Translations under genes and position numbers: made by a program | The notes under the pieces: model-generated | What the model was told of the DNA's origin: nothing | Database searches by the model: none | The model's input: the letters and a program-made list of their open reading frames with translations, nothing else | Shown: in pieces, positions 55,820 through 64,000 of the stretch | Numbering within the stretch: position 1 is the stretch's first letter | Layout of the letters: every line of letters starts with the position of its first letter | From: an uncultured Anaerovibrio sp. | Lineage (GTDB): Bacteria; Bacillota; Negativicutes; Selenomonadales; Selenomonadaceae | NCBI GenBank assembly: GCA_934203205.1 | Contig: CAKPYV010000006.1 | Location: 26,965-90,964 of the forward strand | Length of the DNA stretch: 64,000 bases | Direction of reading: 5' to 3'

Positions 55820-57856
55820 TTAAGACTTCTTTCTTAGTGAGTCATTTATTACCTGACCTTTATTATCTTTCCAATACTTCCAACCATTATTAGATCCCCC
55901 GAGAATAATGTCTGTCGCAGTACTTGGCGAGCCAAAGGTATGGCTTTGTGCAAATACATATCCACCATCTTTTTGAATTATAATTTCTTTTTCGATAAAT
56001 TCTTCTCTCAATTCTTTCAAAGAAACTGCACTTGGTTCTGTACCAAAATAGACTTGACTATCCGCATAAACTGTTAAAGACTCATCCTCATTCAAGTATC
56101 CTATTGCAACTATACCCTTTGCCTCAAGTGTGATATATCTTTTTGAGTCCTTTCCAACGACTTCATATGAACTCTTTTCATAAGGGAATACCTCTATAAT
56201 CTTGTCTATAAGTGTCTGACATCTTGCTTCAATATCCGCTACCGTCCAGCTATCCTTTTCCAAAATAGGTGCATTTAGATTTAAGTGTTTCGTAGTTTCA
56301 AGTATCCTCTTTTTCTCAGCAAAATCCTTATTTCCCATTTTGCTATTGTCAGATGAAGCTGCAAGTGTCAAATTGCCTAATATATTTACAACCTTTGTGT
56401 ACTCGTCTTCATCAAGTCCTGAAACATCCGCCCAGTACTCATTTTGTGTCTGCGGCATAATATGCTCAATATTTAATGCTGACAAATCAACTGGTGCCGG
56501 ATTATTATGGCTTTCAATCTTATCAAGTACCCAGCGAATATTAGACAATGTATATGCATTTGCTGTTTCAAGATAATCTCTAATCTGTGTGTCGTCAGGC
56601 ATAAATTTTGAATTCGCCTTATTATCATTTACAAGATAGTAGATACAAATATCTACATACTTATCAAAATTGCCATTCGCCTCTATCTGTGCTTCAACAT
56701 TCTTCAAATATCCAGGGAAGAATCTGGAAATTGCACTAGTATCCTGACCGTTTATGTATCTTCTAATCAAATATGTATTAAGTACCTTAAGTGTATGCTT
56801 AGCCTGTTCCAAAGTGATTTCACCCACTCTGAGATGCTCAAGCAGTCTAATAGAAAATGGTGCAGGCATAAAACTCTGAAGTTTTCTAAAATCGAATAAT
56901 TGCTCTCCAAGTGAATCCGACTTCTCACTTAGATACAATCTTTCAAAATGCTGAGCATAGTGTAATATATCACCCAAAATTTCCAAATATTTGTTTTCAC
57001 CCTCGTAAACCTTCCAATATTCCTTAAACACCTGATATAAATCTTTTTCACTTGTCAGAGTATACATTTTACTTGCCAAATAAAATCTAATAAACTCCGC
57101 AAGTTTCTTTGACTCGGGGAAAATCTTTTCTAGTTTCAACCAATATTTTTCATATATGGTTTCCTGCTCATCATTTGTGCGTCTCATCATAATGTAGTTG
57201 CGTATCAAATCGGCTGCGGTTAATTTCTCACCAGTTGAATTTATACTCTCGAAAATCTGCTGTGCGTCATCATCAGCATCTAATTCGATTCTAACAATGT
57301 ATATTTCTCTTACTGCATTAATAATTGCCATTAAAGAATATTCTTTAGTGAATGCCTCCAAACTGGAATACAAAAAATTATAATTTTTCATAACTAAAGA
57401 GTTTCCTTCATAATCTCCAATAATATCCCTTGCTATGTAAGAGTACGCATCATCATCGGATACAGATGGCTGCAATCTATATTTATACTTTGTATCAGAT
57501 GGATTATTCTCCAAATAACTAGAAGTTATTACCTCAGCAATATCATTTTTCCCTTGGACCTTTGCAAGATTTCTTAATGCATAAGCAATCAAAAACATCG
57601 TAATAAGTCTTTGCTGTCCATCAACAACCTCTCTTTCCCTAACCATAAAATCGGTTTTTACAATGTTATACACTACAGTTCCGATAAAATGCTTCTTTGT
57701 TTCACCATTAAGAATTCTCTCAATATCAGCAAGGAGCTGCTTCACCTGTTTATTCTTTTTCCAAGTATAATTTCTCTGATATACTGGAATTACATACTGG
57801 GATCCATATGCCTCTTTTATGAACTTTTCAAATAAGCTCATTTGACTTGCTTCCAT
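55820..57856 (-). CDS. GmrSD-like DUF262-DUF1524-DUF4357 protein
   Basis: 678 residues. DUF262 (ParB/Srx-like) at about 1-240: VIPVYQRNYTW, HFIGTVVYN, REVVDGQQRLITMFLI (the DGQQR motif). DUF1524 HNH-like nuclease at about 440-570: LNIEHIMPQTQNEYW and ILGNLTLAASSDNSKMGN. A C-terminal DUF4357-like domain from about 590: GYVFAQSHTFGSPSTATDIILGGSNNGWKYWKD (positions ~640-672). The first two domains are those of GmrS and GmrD, a type IV restriction system against modified phage DNA. Intact, GGGGG before ATG. Downstream of a TPR gene. Confidence 0.85.
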   Translation of the reverse strand: MEASQMSLFEKFIKEAYGSQYVIPVYQRNYTWKKNKQVKQLLADIERILNGETKKHFIGTVVYNIVKTDFMVREREVVDGQQRLITMFLIAYALRNLAKVQGKNDIAEVITSSYLENNPSDTKYKYRLQPSVSDDDAYSYIARDIIGDYEGNSLVMKNYNFLYSSLEAFTKEYSLMAIINAVREIYIVRIELDADDDAQQIFESINSTGEKLTAADLIRNYIMMRRTNDEQETIYEKYWLKLEKIFPESKKLAEFIRFYLASKMYTLTSEKDLYQVFKEYWKVYEGENKYLEILGDILHYAQHFERLYLSEKSDSLGEQLFDFRKLQSFMPAPFSIRLLEHLRVGEITLEQAKHTLKVLNTYLIRRYINGQDTSAISRFFPGYLKNVEAQIEANGNFDKYVDICIYYLVNDNKANSKFMPDDTQIRDYLETANAYTLSNIRWVLDKIESHNNPAPVDLSALNIEHIMPQTQNEYWADVSGLDEDEYTKVVNILGNLTLAASSDNSKMGNKDFAEKKRILETTKHLNLNAPILEKDSWTVADIEARCQTLIDKIIEVFPYEKSSYEVVGKDSKRYITLEAKGIVAIGYLNEDESLTVYADSQVYFGTEPSAVSLKELREEFIEKEIIIQKDGGYVFAQSHTFGSPSTATDIILGGSNNGWKYWKDNKGQVINDSLRKKS

Positions 57857-57955
57857 TTAACTAACCCCCTATATAATCTTGCAATATCTTCCAAATATTC
57901 CAATCTTCCGTCTAACAGTCTTTCACTTAATAGCAAACAAATTGATTTGCATTTA

Positions 57956-58591
57956 TTAATTTTGTCCTTCCTCTGTTTTTGTATTGTTATCTACAGTAAC
58001 TTGCTTCTCGTTTTCAGTCTTCTCATCCGATTCATCGATGGTCAATCTGACTTTCTTTTCTGGCATTAGCTCATTATACATAGTTTGACTGCTTTCAGCT
58101 TCAGTTGTATTACCTAATGCTGTATAGCACTTACTTTTTAGCAAATATGCATATGGATTTTTTTCATTGAGCTCTATCACTCTGCTACAATCTACCAATA
58201 CATCATCGTATTGTCCCTTCTGCATGTTAATTTCAGCACGTCCAAGCAATGCATTCTCGTCATCTGGCTTACTTGCCAACACTTTATTAGTGTCCTCAAG
58301 AGCTGCATCAAGATTTCTCATACCTGCCAGTGCCATTCCTCTAATGGCATAACTGTCTAGATTATTTGGATCACAGGCTATAGCTCGATTCGATTCTTCA
58401 AGAGCATTTTTCGAATCACCAATAGCATGATATACTAGCGCATTTATCTGACGTCGCTTCACCGAATCCTTAGCGTTTTTTACTGCCTTTTCTTTGTCGT
58501 TTTTCCATTTTTCGATACGCTTCTTTTCCTGCAAATAAATCCTATCCCTATTACCTGTTTTAGAATCATATATATATGCTTCTTTTACCAT
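57956..58591 (-). CDS. TPR repeat protein
   Basis: 211 residues. About three TPR units (about 55-165): QINALVYHAIGDSKNALEES, AIRGMALAGMRNLDAALED, LLGRAEINMQKGQYDDVLVD, YLLKSKCYTALGNTTEAESS. A charged N-terminal region (EKKRIEKWKNDKEKAVK) and an acidic/polar C-tail (DESDEKTENEKQ). No ribosome-binding site is seen before ATG. TPR proteins near nucleases often scaffold or sense partners; here the partner is probably the DUF262 protein 100 bp downstream. Confidence 0.7.
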   Translation of the reverse strand: MVKEAYIYDSKTGNRDRIYLQEKKRIEKWKNDKEKAVKNAKDSVKRRQINALVYHAIGDSKNALEESNRAIACDPNNLDSYAIRGMALAGMRNLDAALEDTNKVLASKPDDENALLGRAEINMQKGQYDDVLVDCSRVIELNEKNPYAYLLKSKCYTALGNTTEAESSQTMYNELMPEKKVRLTIDESDEKTENEKQVTVDNNTKTEEGQN

Positions 58592-58704
58592 AGATTCTAA
58601 CTAAAGCTGTTATATTTTCTAATGTAATAACTGAACCTTCCATATGAACTCCAACTTTCTCTTGATTTATCCATTCCAGTGGTGGCTACAATATCATCGG
58701 CTTA

Positions 58705-58947
58705 TTAGTTGACATAATCCCTACTCCCATCGGCATATTCTAAATATGCCCTTCCACTTGCCAAATCATATTTAGCTATAGGCTTATTACATACCTGCGC
58801 CCTATTTATAGCTGAATTTACGGCTGCAACAGCTCTTTTATCCATTTCCATATCTCTACTACTTATTTCCCGACGGATTGAAGCAATATCGTCTGCACTG
58901 ATTACTTTTACAGACATATCACCTATTTTTTTTACCACAACGCTCAT
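58705..58947 (-). CDS. Uncharacterised 80-aa protein
   Basis: 80 residues. ISADDIASIRREISSRDMEMDKRAVAAVNSAINRAQ and a C-terminal YDLASGRAYLEYADGSRDYV beta hairpin. Both quoted runs are reported by key residues only in part: ADDIASIRRE, NSAINRAQ, GRAYLEYADG. Family unknown. First gene in a same-strand set with the TPR and DUF262 genes; 58592-58704 between them holds no clear gene. Confidence 0.5.
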   Translation of the reverse strand: MSVVVKKIGDMSVKVISADDIASIRREISSRDMEMDKRAVAAVNSAINRAQVCNKPIAKYDLASGRAYLEYADGSRDYVN

Positions 58948-59003
58948 TTATATCACACCCATTTCAGCTAGCAATTAACACCTCATAGTGTAAATTAAAT
59001 ATT

Positions 59004-59068
59004 ATACCACTATAACACCATAAATAGACAACAAAAAGCCACCTGCAGATTTTACCACAGGTGACTTT
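59004..59068. repeat. Flanking direct repeat, right copy
   Basis: Matches 47938-48003: same order CTATAA, ACCATAAATA, and the identical core at 59032-59052. No minus-strand gene precedes it, so its terminator form is not explained by a neighbouring gene here. Confidence 0.65.
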
Positions 59069-59694
59069 AGCTACCGCACCACTATAATGCCACAAAAATA
59101 TAATGCCCACCGGAATTTTATGGCCTTGGCAGGATTTTTCTAGTTTGCATAAAATGATTACGCTAAGGATTTGTGGTTATTTTCCAAAAGGGGGCATCAC
59201 CATGTGTGATAAAATGCCCTTTACCCTCATTATTACTGACTTTATACAGTTTTTCTGCATAAAGTGCATATTAGTCTTCCGAAAATAAATTTAGAAAATT
59301 TTTTAAAAATTTTCATTCTTACTGATTGTACTTTTGTCTTCTAATACAAGATATTAGATTTTTTATTACAATTTTATGGAATTTTCGTCTTTCTATGCAC
59401 GTCATATTTACACATTTCCATTACAGACGGATATTTATTATGGTATATTTATTCACCTATATACCGCAGCTGCTGGGCTATGATATGGCGCTTGTAAACT
59501 TGTTAAAATTAATATATAATATGTTTAACTAAAGCAACATTCAGTATCCAGTTCTAAAAAAACTGAAGAAGGCAATAGCTACCTCTCAAAAAATCCCAAC
59601 ATAAAGTAAGGTGATTACTCAAATCTATGCTAAGGTACGTTTTCAAACATTTATTATATCTCAAGAAAATAAATATAGGGACAAGGTGGAAAAA
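59069..59694. other. Intergenic stretch, no clear gene
   Basis: About 625 bp, AT-rich. Left part has GGCATTATA and TGCCCACCG/TAATGCC-type short repeats; the right part includes a weak 30-codon frame (MVYLFTYIPQLLGY, ending 59532) without ribosome-binding site. Nothing else recognised. Confidence 0.5.
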
Positions 59695-60003
59695 ATGATG
59701 GAGAAAAATTCTGGAAAAAAGCGTTATCCCATTAATTCATTTATTTTTAGGGTAAGTATTCATTACAATGACTATTTTCCCAAAGACAAGTTTTTATCAT
59801 ATGTAGAAAACGAAGATTTCGTTAATTCCTGCGTAGAATGTAATAATACTTGTCAGTACTATCTAGATATTACACTGCCCTGCGAATACAAATATAAATA
59901 TCTTCAGGAGGACATAACCAGTGTTTTTCCCAGCCTGCTCCATATCAACACCGGAGTCATTAGCTATGAGCTGTGCCGTCCTAAAGAGATAATCCAGCAG
60001 TAA
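59695..60003 (+). CDS. Uncharacterised 102-aa protein
   Basis: From ATG at 59695, with AAGGTGG five bases upstream; a longer frame to 59611 has a weaker site. KKRYPINSFIFRVSIHYNDYF, CVECNNTCQYYLDITLPCE with three to four Cys, and ending ISYELCRPKE. No known family. Convergent with the next gene across a hairpin. Confidence 0.5.
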   Translation: MMEKNSGKKRYPINSFIFRVSIHYNDYFPKDKFLSYVENEDFVNSCVECNNTCQYYLDITLPCEYKYKYLQEDITSVFPSLLHINTGVISYELCRPKEIIQQ

Positions 60004-60052
60004 ATAAACCTGTTAAAACTATGTAAATAGCAGCTTTCAATTTTTATAACGT

Positions 60053-60101
60053 AAAACACCAACAGCTATCATCGAATCAGGATGATATATGTTGGTGTTT
60101 T
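60053..60101. terminator. Bidirectional terminator
   Basis: AAAACACCAACA-gc-TATCATC, loop, GATGATA-ta-TGTTGGTGTTTT. Long stem between convergent genes. Confidence 0.8.
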
Positions 60102-60125
60102 CTATAACGTCAGATGGAGATATCT

Positions 60126-60560
60126 TTATTTTTTATGAAATAGCAAATTAATAAATTCTCCGTAATTATTTTCTATTTCTTTAGCGGTCACAGCTACCAG
60201 ACTATATAGAAGCTGACAGGATATATTGTCTTTTTCATAGGGAATACATACATCCAAAATCACTGACAAATCTGGCGTTAAGTAATATTTAAATAGTTTG
60301 CTTTTATTATTCAATCTCATAATCAAATTAAAGATTTCATAATAATTATCATCCGTAATGGCATGGACTGCAATATTAACCCTAATCATGGCATAAATTG
60401 TGTCATCAATAATTACACCCAGAGGAACTGACTGCCCATTCAAAATTAAGGATGTCCGAAAAATCACACTATCGTGTTCATCATGCAGTTCCTCGAATTT
60501 AAAGCTATCTACATTGTTTTCTTTGAGATATGTGGCAAATTTCCTTGCTTCGCTATTCAT
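60126..60560 (-). CDS. YbjN/T3SS-chaperone-fold-like small protein
   Basis: 144 residues from ATG at 60560 (AAAGGA nine bases upstream). MNSEARKFATYLKENNVDSF, SVPLGVIIDDTIYAMIRVNI, DNYYEIFNLIMRLNNKSKLF, DLSVILDVCIPYE: alternating strands and helices like YbjN (DUF1790-type) proteins, a chaperone-like fold. Assignment is by pattern only. Follows the autotransporter gene, separated by its terminator. Confidence 0.5.
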   Translation of the reverse strand: MNSEARKFATYLKENNVDSFKFEELHDEHDSVIFRTSLILNGQSVPLGVIIDDTIYAMIRVNIAVHAITDDNYYEIFNLIMRLNNKSKLFKYYLTPDLSVILDVCIPYEKDNISCQLLYSLVAVTAKEIENNYGEFINLLFHKK

Positions 60561-60576
60561 ATACTCGATTCCTTTC

Positions 60577-60607
60577 AAAAAAAGAGTGCGGAGAAAATCC
60601 CCCGCAC
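60577..60607 (-). terminator. Terminator after the autotransporter gene
   Basis: Minus strand GTGCGG...CCGCAC then TCTTTTTTT. It lies only 17 bp before the start of the YbjN-like gene, so that gene may depend on readthrough or a promoter inside the autotransporter gene. Confidence 0.8.
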
Positions 60608-60623
60608 CATATTCTCCTTAGTA

Positions 60624-63600
60624 TCAGAACTTGAAAGCTATATTAGCCATAATATCATTACTATGCTGATTGCTATTGGCACTGTAACGATAACTCAAGC
60701 CCCATTCCCAGGAATCACTTTCCTGCTTTACACCCAAACTGCCCACAAAGGCAGAACCATAGGAGGCATCATAAGCAAATACATCCTCAGCATTTATACC
60801 ACATGCCTGTACCCTCATATCGGCAGAACGTCCACCGAAAACAGGTACATAGGCAATATCTGCATAGAAGCTGGTTTTCTGCTCAGAATTCTTATTTTCA
60901 TAAATATAGCCTACACCAAATGGCAAACTAAAGATATCCTTGCCTTCTGGGTGGTATCTGAAAGCCTCAGAACCATTCCAATAACCTGAATACTTAGGCG
61001 TACCAATATGGCTATAACGCAGGCCAATATGAGGTACAATCGCACCATGCCCCTCCTTACCCTGTGGCAGCCTAAACTCATTGGTAATACCCATAGTAAA
61101 TACGTCTGTTTTTGGCCTAGCATGGAAGATGCCATTAATATCATGCTCTGTATGATAATAACCAACATCAAAGAGCACATTGTTATCGCCTGTGTTCAGA
61201 CTTCCATACCAGCTTACGCCCTTGGTATTAAAATCATCATTTTCCCAGGCACCATCATTTGACCCCTTGCCATAACTGAAAGCAAAGCCATGACGGAAAG
61301 AATCTACATCTTGCAGGTCGTAACCTACAGTAACGCCATTGAAGCTGCTATCGTAGCCAGTCGACATACCGCCAATATCCAAGCTATCTACAGAACCACT
61401 TCTGTGGCCATATTTTACCCAGGCCTGATTGGACTTGACATCTGCACCATTAAAGAGAGAGAGATGCCCCTGTGCCTGCTGAGCAAAATCTAGACTATGC
61501 TCTACAGCAGCAGCTGTTGCACCTACTGTTTCTGCTGGCTGAGCAGCCACATTAATCAATGCTGTAGCCTTGCTGTCAGAATAAAAACCATTGGTTGCCT
61601 GAGCAATATAATCAGAAGCAGGACTATTAGCCTTTTCCTCTGAAGTAAAGGTCATCTTATCGACGATATTAGGTAAAATGGCTCCTGGAAGTACCTCCTG
61701 CAGTTTCTTGCGGTTTGCAGTGACAGTGCTGTCAGCATTGAGTGTGGTGCTGAACAATTTTCCGGTGATGATGTTATCACTGTTGGTATGCCAGCCCTTA
61801 GCAGCAGATGTATTGCTGAAATTAGTTATGGTATAAGTACCCTTGTCAGCAACATTATCCAAGTAAAGCTTCGCACTGTCAGCCACCTTCAAAGTAGTTC
61901 CCGTCAAGGCAGCACTGCCAGAAATAGTAGAGGCATCCACCATCAGCAGTGAATTATCTGCAAATTCTGCGGTATTGGCCACAGCAGAATCTGTCGCAAT
62001 ATTCGTTGCCGCGCCATCTACTTTGATACCGCCACCTGAGGACAGTGTCACTGGTTTAGCCAAATACAGGGCAGCTGAAATATCATTCTCGCTCCAGTTC
62101 AAGCCTGTAGCCTTAAAGGCAGCAACAGCCTTCGAAGTATCTGCTGTACCTAGACTAGCCAAGGAATTTCTTCCAACAGTTAGTAGATAGCTTACATTAT
62201 TGGAGGTTTCCATGGCAAACTGTGAGGCATCATTAATGGTCGCTCCATCCTGCCAAACAGGATCAAGGAAAACCTTTGTCCCTGTCAAGGCAACATGCTT
62301 ATCGCCACCGATATACATCCTGCCAGCTGACGCATCATTGCCAATCAGAATGGTCGAACTATTATCTCCAGCAATATTGGTATTGAATACCGTGCCATTG
62401 ACCTGCATATTCGCCCCTGTCAGGGTAATACCGCCCTCTGTAGACAGAGCTGTCCCGGAAGCAATACTTACCTTGGTGTTTTTGTTGGCATTAATACTGC
62501 CCACAATCAAATGACCGCCCTCAACAGCCAGCTCGGAATCCTTATCAGTTAATTTGATATCTCCTGTAAGACGATTCTGTACAGCAAATCTGCCCAAGGT
62601 TAACTTGCTGCCATTCTGCACATTCAGTTTCACGTTCTGGGCAGGCTTGCCATTGTCTACGGTAATCAATTCCCGCTCAACTGCGTCACTGCCCAGATAG
62701 AGAATCCTGCCATCCTTAACAGTAATATTATTGATACTACCATCTGCCCCAGAGGCCAGATTGAGATAGGTAGCATTAAATTTGCTTACGGTAGAATCCC
62801 CATTAGCTCCTATTACAACACTGGATTTATCAGTTGTAACACCGGCAACATAGTCGTCATCCTTTACATCGGAGATATCCCGTGCTGTAGGAGGCTGAAT
62901 AGGCTGGTTGGGCTGACCTGGCTGCTCCGGTTGGCCAGGCTGACCTGGATTCATTGGCTTGCTGGCAGTATCCTTGACAACAACCTCAGTTGTTCCACCA
63001 TCAGCAGCCTTAATCATCCTATTTGCCTGTGTCAAATATTCATCATTGTAATATTGGTCATCCAGCAGCAGCTTGCCGGCCTTAAAATTAATGGCATAAT
63101 TGGCATCATCACGTACACCATCAGGACTGGTGGTAGTTCCATCCTGTCCCAAGCCTGCCTTAAAAATCTGAGCAGAATTGGCTTCCAAAGTTCCCTTTGC
63201 TGTCAGGATAATATAATTGCTGCCAGATACTACCTGCCCCTTATGGCCTGTCCAAGGAGCGGTATTAAATTGGGTATTTCCTTCCAGCTTAAGAACAGCA
63301 TGGGCAGGAATGTAAACACCAGCATCATCGGGATTAGAATGTTGTTTTTCCGGCTCTCCAATTTTGATTTCTCCACTATTGTCAGAGCCGTAGGCAGAAC
63401 CACCTTGACCTCCATAGAGATTCTCCGCCTTCACCTTGGTAGTTCCGTTGATAAATACAATCTCTCCAGCTTCTGGCTTGAACTGAACATTGGTCATATC
63501 GGCAGATTTATCGGCATTATCCTTGAGATTCTCAGGATGATCGTAATCAACATCACCATAAACAATGCCTATATAACCGCCTTCATAATGGGGGCCAATG

Positions 63601-63971
63601 GGATCAGTTTCACCATATCCGTAAATCGGTCGCAAGGTCATAGGCTGAATAACGCTCTTATCTTTTACAGAAAGACCTACAGTACCTTCCCCTGAAGCGC
63701 GAAATTCTTGATACTGGGAATTGCTGTCAAGAACTATTTTAAAGAAATCACCTGACTTGGCCTCAATGATTTCCCCAGCAGCTCTGGAGTTTTCGGCAGC
63801 TTCCTGATCCAATACAGCCTGATAAGCTGGATATCTTTGAGCTAAATCTGCTTTATACTCATTAAGTGTTTGAGCATTTGCCACATTAGGCGTAGGCAAA
63901 ACCCACAAGCCAGCTGACAATCCCAGCAACACCGAACTGGCAAGGAATTTTTGCCGATCCTGTTTCTTCAT
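60624..63971 (-). CDS. Autotransporter (type Va secreted) with C-terminal beta-barrel
   Basis: 1115 residues. Signal peptide at about 1-33 (basic MKKQDRQK, hydrophobic SSVLLGLSAGLWVL, cleavage near NAQT). The passenger (about 34-830) is low in Cys, rich in Asn, Gly, Thr and short beta repeats (KLTLGRFAVQNRLTG, SIASGTALSTEGGITLTG), consistent with a beta-helix; a Pro/Gln-rich spacer GQPGQPEQPGQPNQP lies near 345-360. The barrel (about 850-1115) ends in IMANIAFKF with the terminal Phe needed for BAM recognition. Ribosome-binding site GGGAG before ATG. Its presence shows an outer membrane. Substrate or adhesin function unknown. Confidence 0.93.
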   Translation of the reverse strand: MKKQDRQKFLASSVLLGLSAGLWVLPTPNVANAQTLNEYKADLAQRYPAYQAVLDQEAAENSRAAGEIIEAKSGDFFKIVLDSNSQYQEFRASGEGTVGLSVKDKSVIQPMTLRPIYGYGETDPIGPHYEGGYIGIVYGDVDYDHPENLKDNADKSADMTNVQFKPEAGEIVFINGTTKVKAENLYGGQGGSAYGSDNSGEIKIGEPEKQHSNPDDAGVYIPAHAVLKLEGNTQFNTAPWTGHKGQVVSGSNYIILTAKGTLEANSAQIFKAGLGQDGTTTSPDGVRDDANYAINFKAGKLLLDDQYYNDEYLTQANRMIKAADGGTTEVVVKDTASKPMNPGQPGQPEQPGQPNQPIQPPTARDISDVKDDDYVAGVTTDKSSVVIGANGDSTVSKFNATYLNLASGADGSINNITVKDGRILYLGSDAVERELITVDNGKPAQNVKLNVQNGSKLTLGRFAVQNRLTGDIKLTDKDSELAVEGGHLIVGSINANKNTKVSIASGTALSTEGGITLTGANMQVNGTVFNTNIAGDNSSTILIGNDASAGRMYIGGDKHVALTGTKVFLDPVWQDGATINDASQFAMETSNNVSYLLTVGRNSLASLGTADTSKAVAAFKATGLNWSENDISAALYLAKPVTLSSGGGIKVDGAATNIATDSAVANTAEFADNSLLMVDASTISGSAALTGTTLKVADSAKLYLDNVADKGTYTITNFSNTSAAKGWHTNSDNIITGKLFSTTLNADSTVTANRKKLQEVLPGAILPNIVDKMTFTSEEKANSPASDYIAQATNGFYSDSKATALINVAAQPAETVGATAAAVEHSLDFAQQAQGHLSLFNGADVKSNQAWVKYGHRSGSVDSLDIGGMSTGYDSSFNGVTVGYDLQDVDSFRHGFAFSYGKGSNDGAWENDDFNTKGVSWYGSLNTGDNNVLFDVGYYHTEHDINGIFHARPKTDVFTMGITNEFRLPQGKEGHGAIVPHIGLRYSHIGTPKYSGYWNGSEAFRYHPEGKDIFSLPFGVGYIYENKNSEQKTSFYADIAYVPVFGGRSADMRVQACGINAEDVFAYDASYGSAFVGSLGVKQESDSWEWGLSYRYSANSNQHSNDIMANIAFKF

Positions 63972-64000
63972 TCGCTATCTCCCTCTCCATAATTTATTCA

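Noticed and set aside
58592..58704. Open minus-strand frame (PLEWINQEKVGVHMEGSV) between the 80-aa and TPR genes
   Set aside because: It begins after a stop and runs far into the TPR gene in another frame; no start signal.
59103..59288. 61-codon plus-strand frame next to the right repeat
   Set aside because: No ribosome-binding site and unusual composition; lies in a gene-free stretch.

Overview
The window looks like a chromosomal segment of a mid-GC Firmicute that has an outer membrane, most likely a member of the Negativicutes (Selenomonadales/Veillonellales type). The housekeeping genes and their order are Firmicute-like (efp next to asp23/amaP, pcrA-ligA, mreBCD-minCDE, hflX, ppaC). The last gene, however, is a signal-peptide-bearing autotransporter with a C-terminal beta-barrel ending in Phe, which needs an outer membrane. 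A propionate-type carboxyltransferase (5S/OadA-like) fits the same lineage. The genus cannot be fixed from the sequence alone.

Layout. (1) 1-11.2 kb is core, all on the minus strand: ilvD-trmL-ppaC, pcrA-ligA, aroQ-pepP-efp, and asp23-amaP-DUF2273. (2) 11.3-16.5 kb is a small AT-rich accessory island: an HNH nuclease, a 419-residue protein that shares its C-terminal tail with Rpn-type nucleases, a true Rpn nuclease between two ~140-bp direct repeats, and a RelB-like antitoxin followed by an R2K-type ATP-grasp gene, both frameshifted by one extra A in A-tracts. (3) 16.5-42 kb is core again: a YgjP-type metalloprotease, a methionine gamma-lyase family gene, hflX, a nucleoid protein, an MFS transporter, the bioB-bioD-bioA operon with a clear BirA-type operator, minCDE, mrdA, mreBCD, radC, maf, a TetR-controlled membrane-gene operon, a 3D-domain protein, corA, a UvrD-like helicase with an inserted DnaQ-type exonuclease, and an aminotransferase. 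(4) 42-44.4 kb is a graveyard: decayed reading frames, a frameshifted zinc-ribbon membrane protein and an IS256-type transposase remnant. (5) 44.4-47 kb is core: the carboxyltransferase subunit, a DUF896 small protein missed by simple ORF calling, and a low-molecular-weight phosphatase. (6) About 47-59.1 kb is an integrated, decaying mobile element: a Tn916-type integrase split by an in-frame TAA, two excisionase-like genes, duplicated regulator/lysis segments, an Rpn nuclease, an uncharacterised DUF6076-type pair, and a GmrSD-like DUF262-DUF1524-DUF4357 gene behind a TPR gene. Near-identical 60-bp direct repeats lie at 47.94 and 59.0 kb. (7) 59.7-64 kb holds two small uncharacterised genes and the large autotransporter.

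How it works together. Core genes form compact operons with Shine-Dalgarno sites. Two control regions can be read at base level. The bio promoter (TTGACA-17-TAAAAT) overlaps a BirA box. The tetR promoter (TTGACA-17-TATAAT) has its 17-bp spacer filled by an inverted repeat and would give a near-leaderless mRNA. The accessory regions share a theme: Rpn nucleases, their detachable C-terminal tail, segmental duplications and small deletions. In one place two copies of a duplicated segment show the site with and without an inserted Rpn gene. The best candidate for an uncharacterised defence locus is 55.8-58.95 kb (80-aa protein, TPR protein, DUF262-DUF1524-DUF4357 protein).
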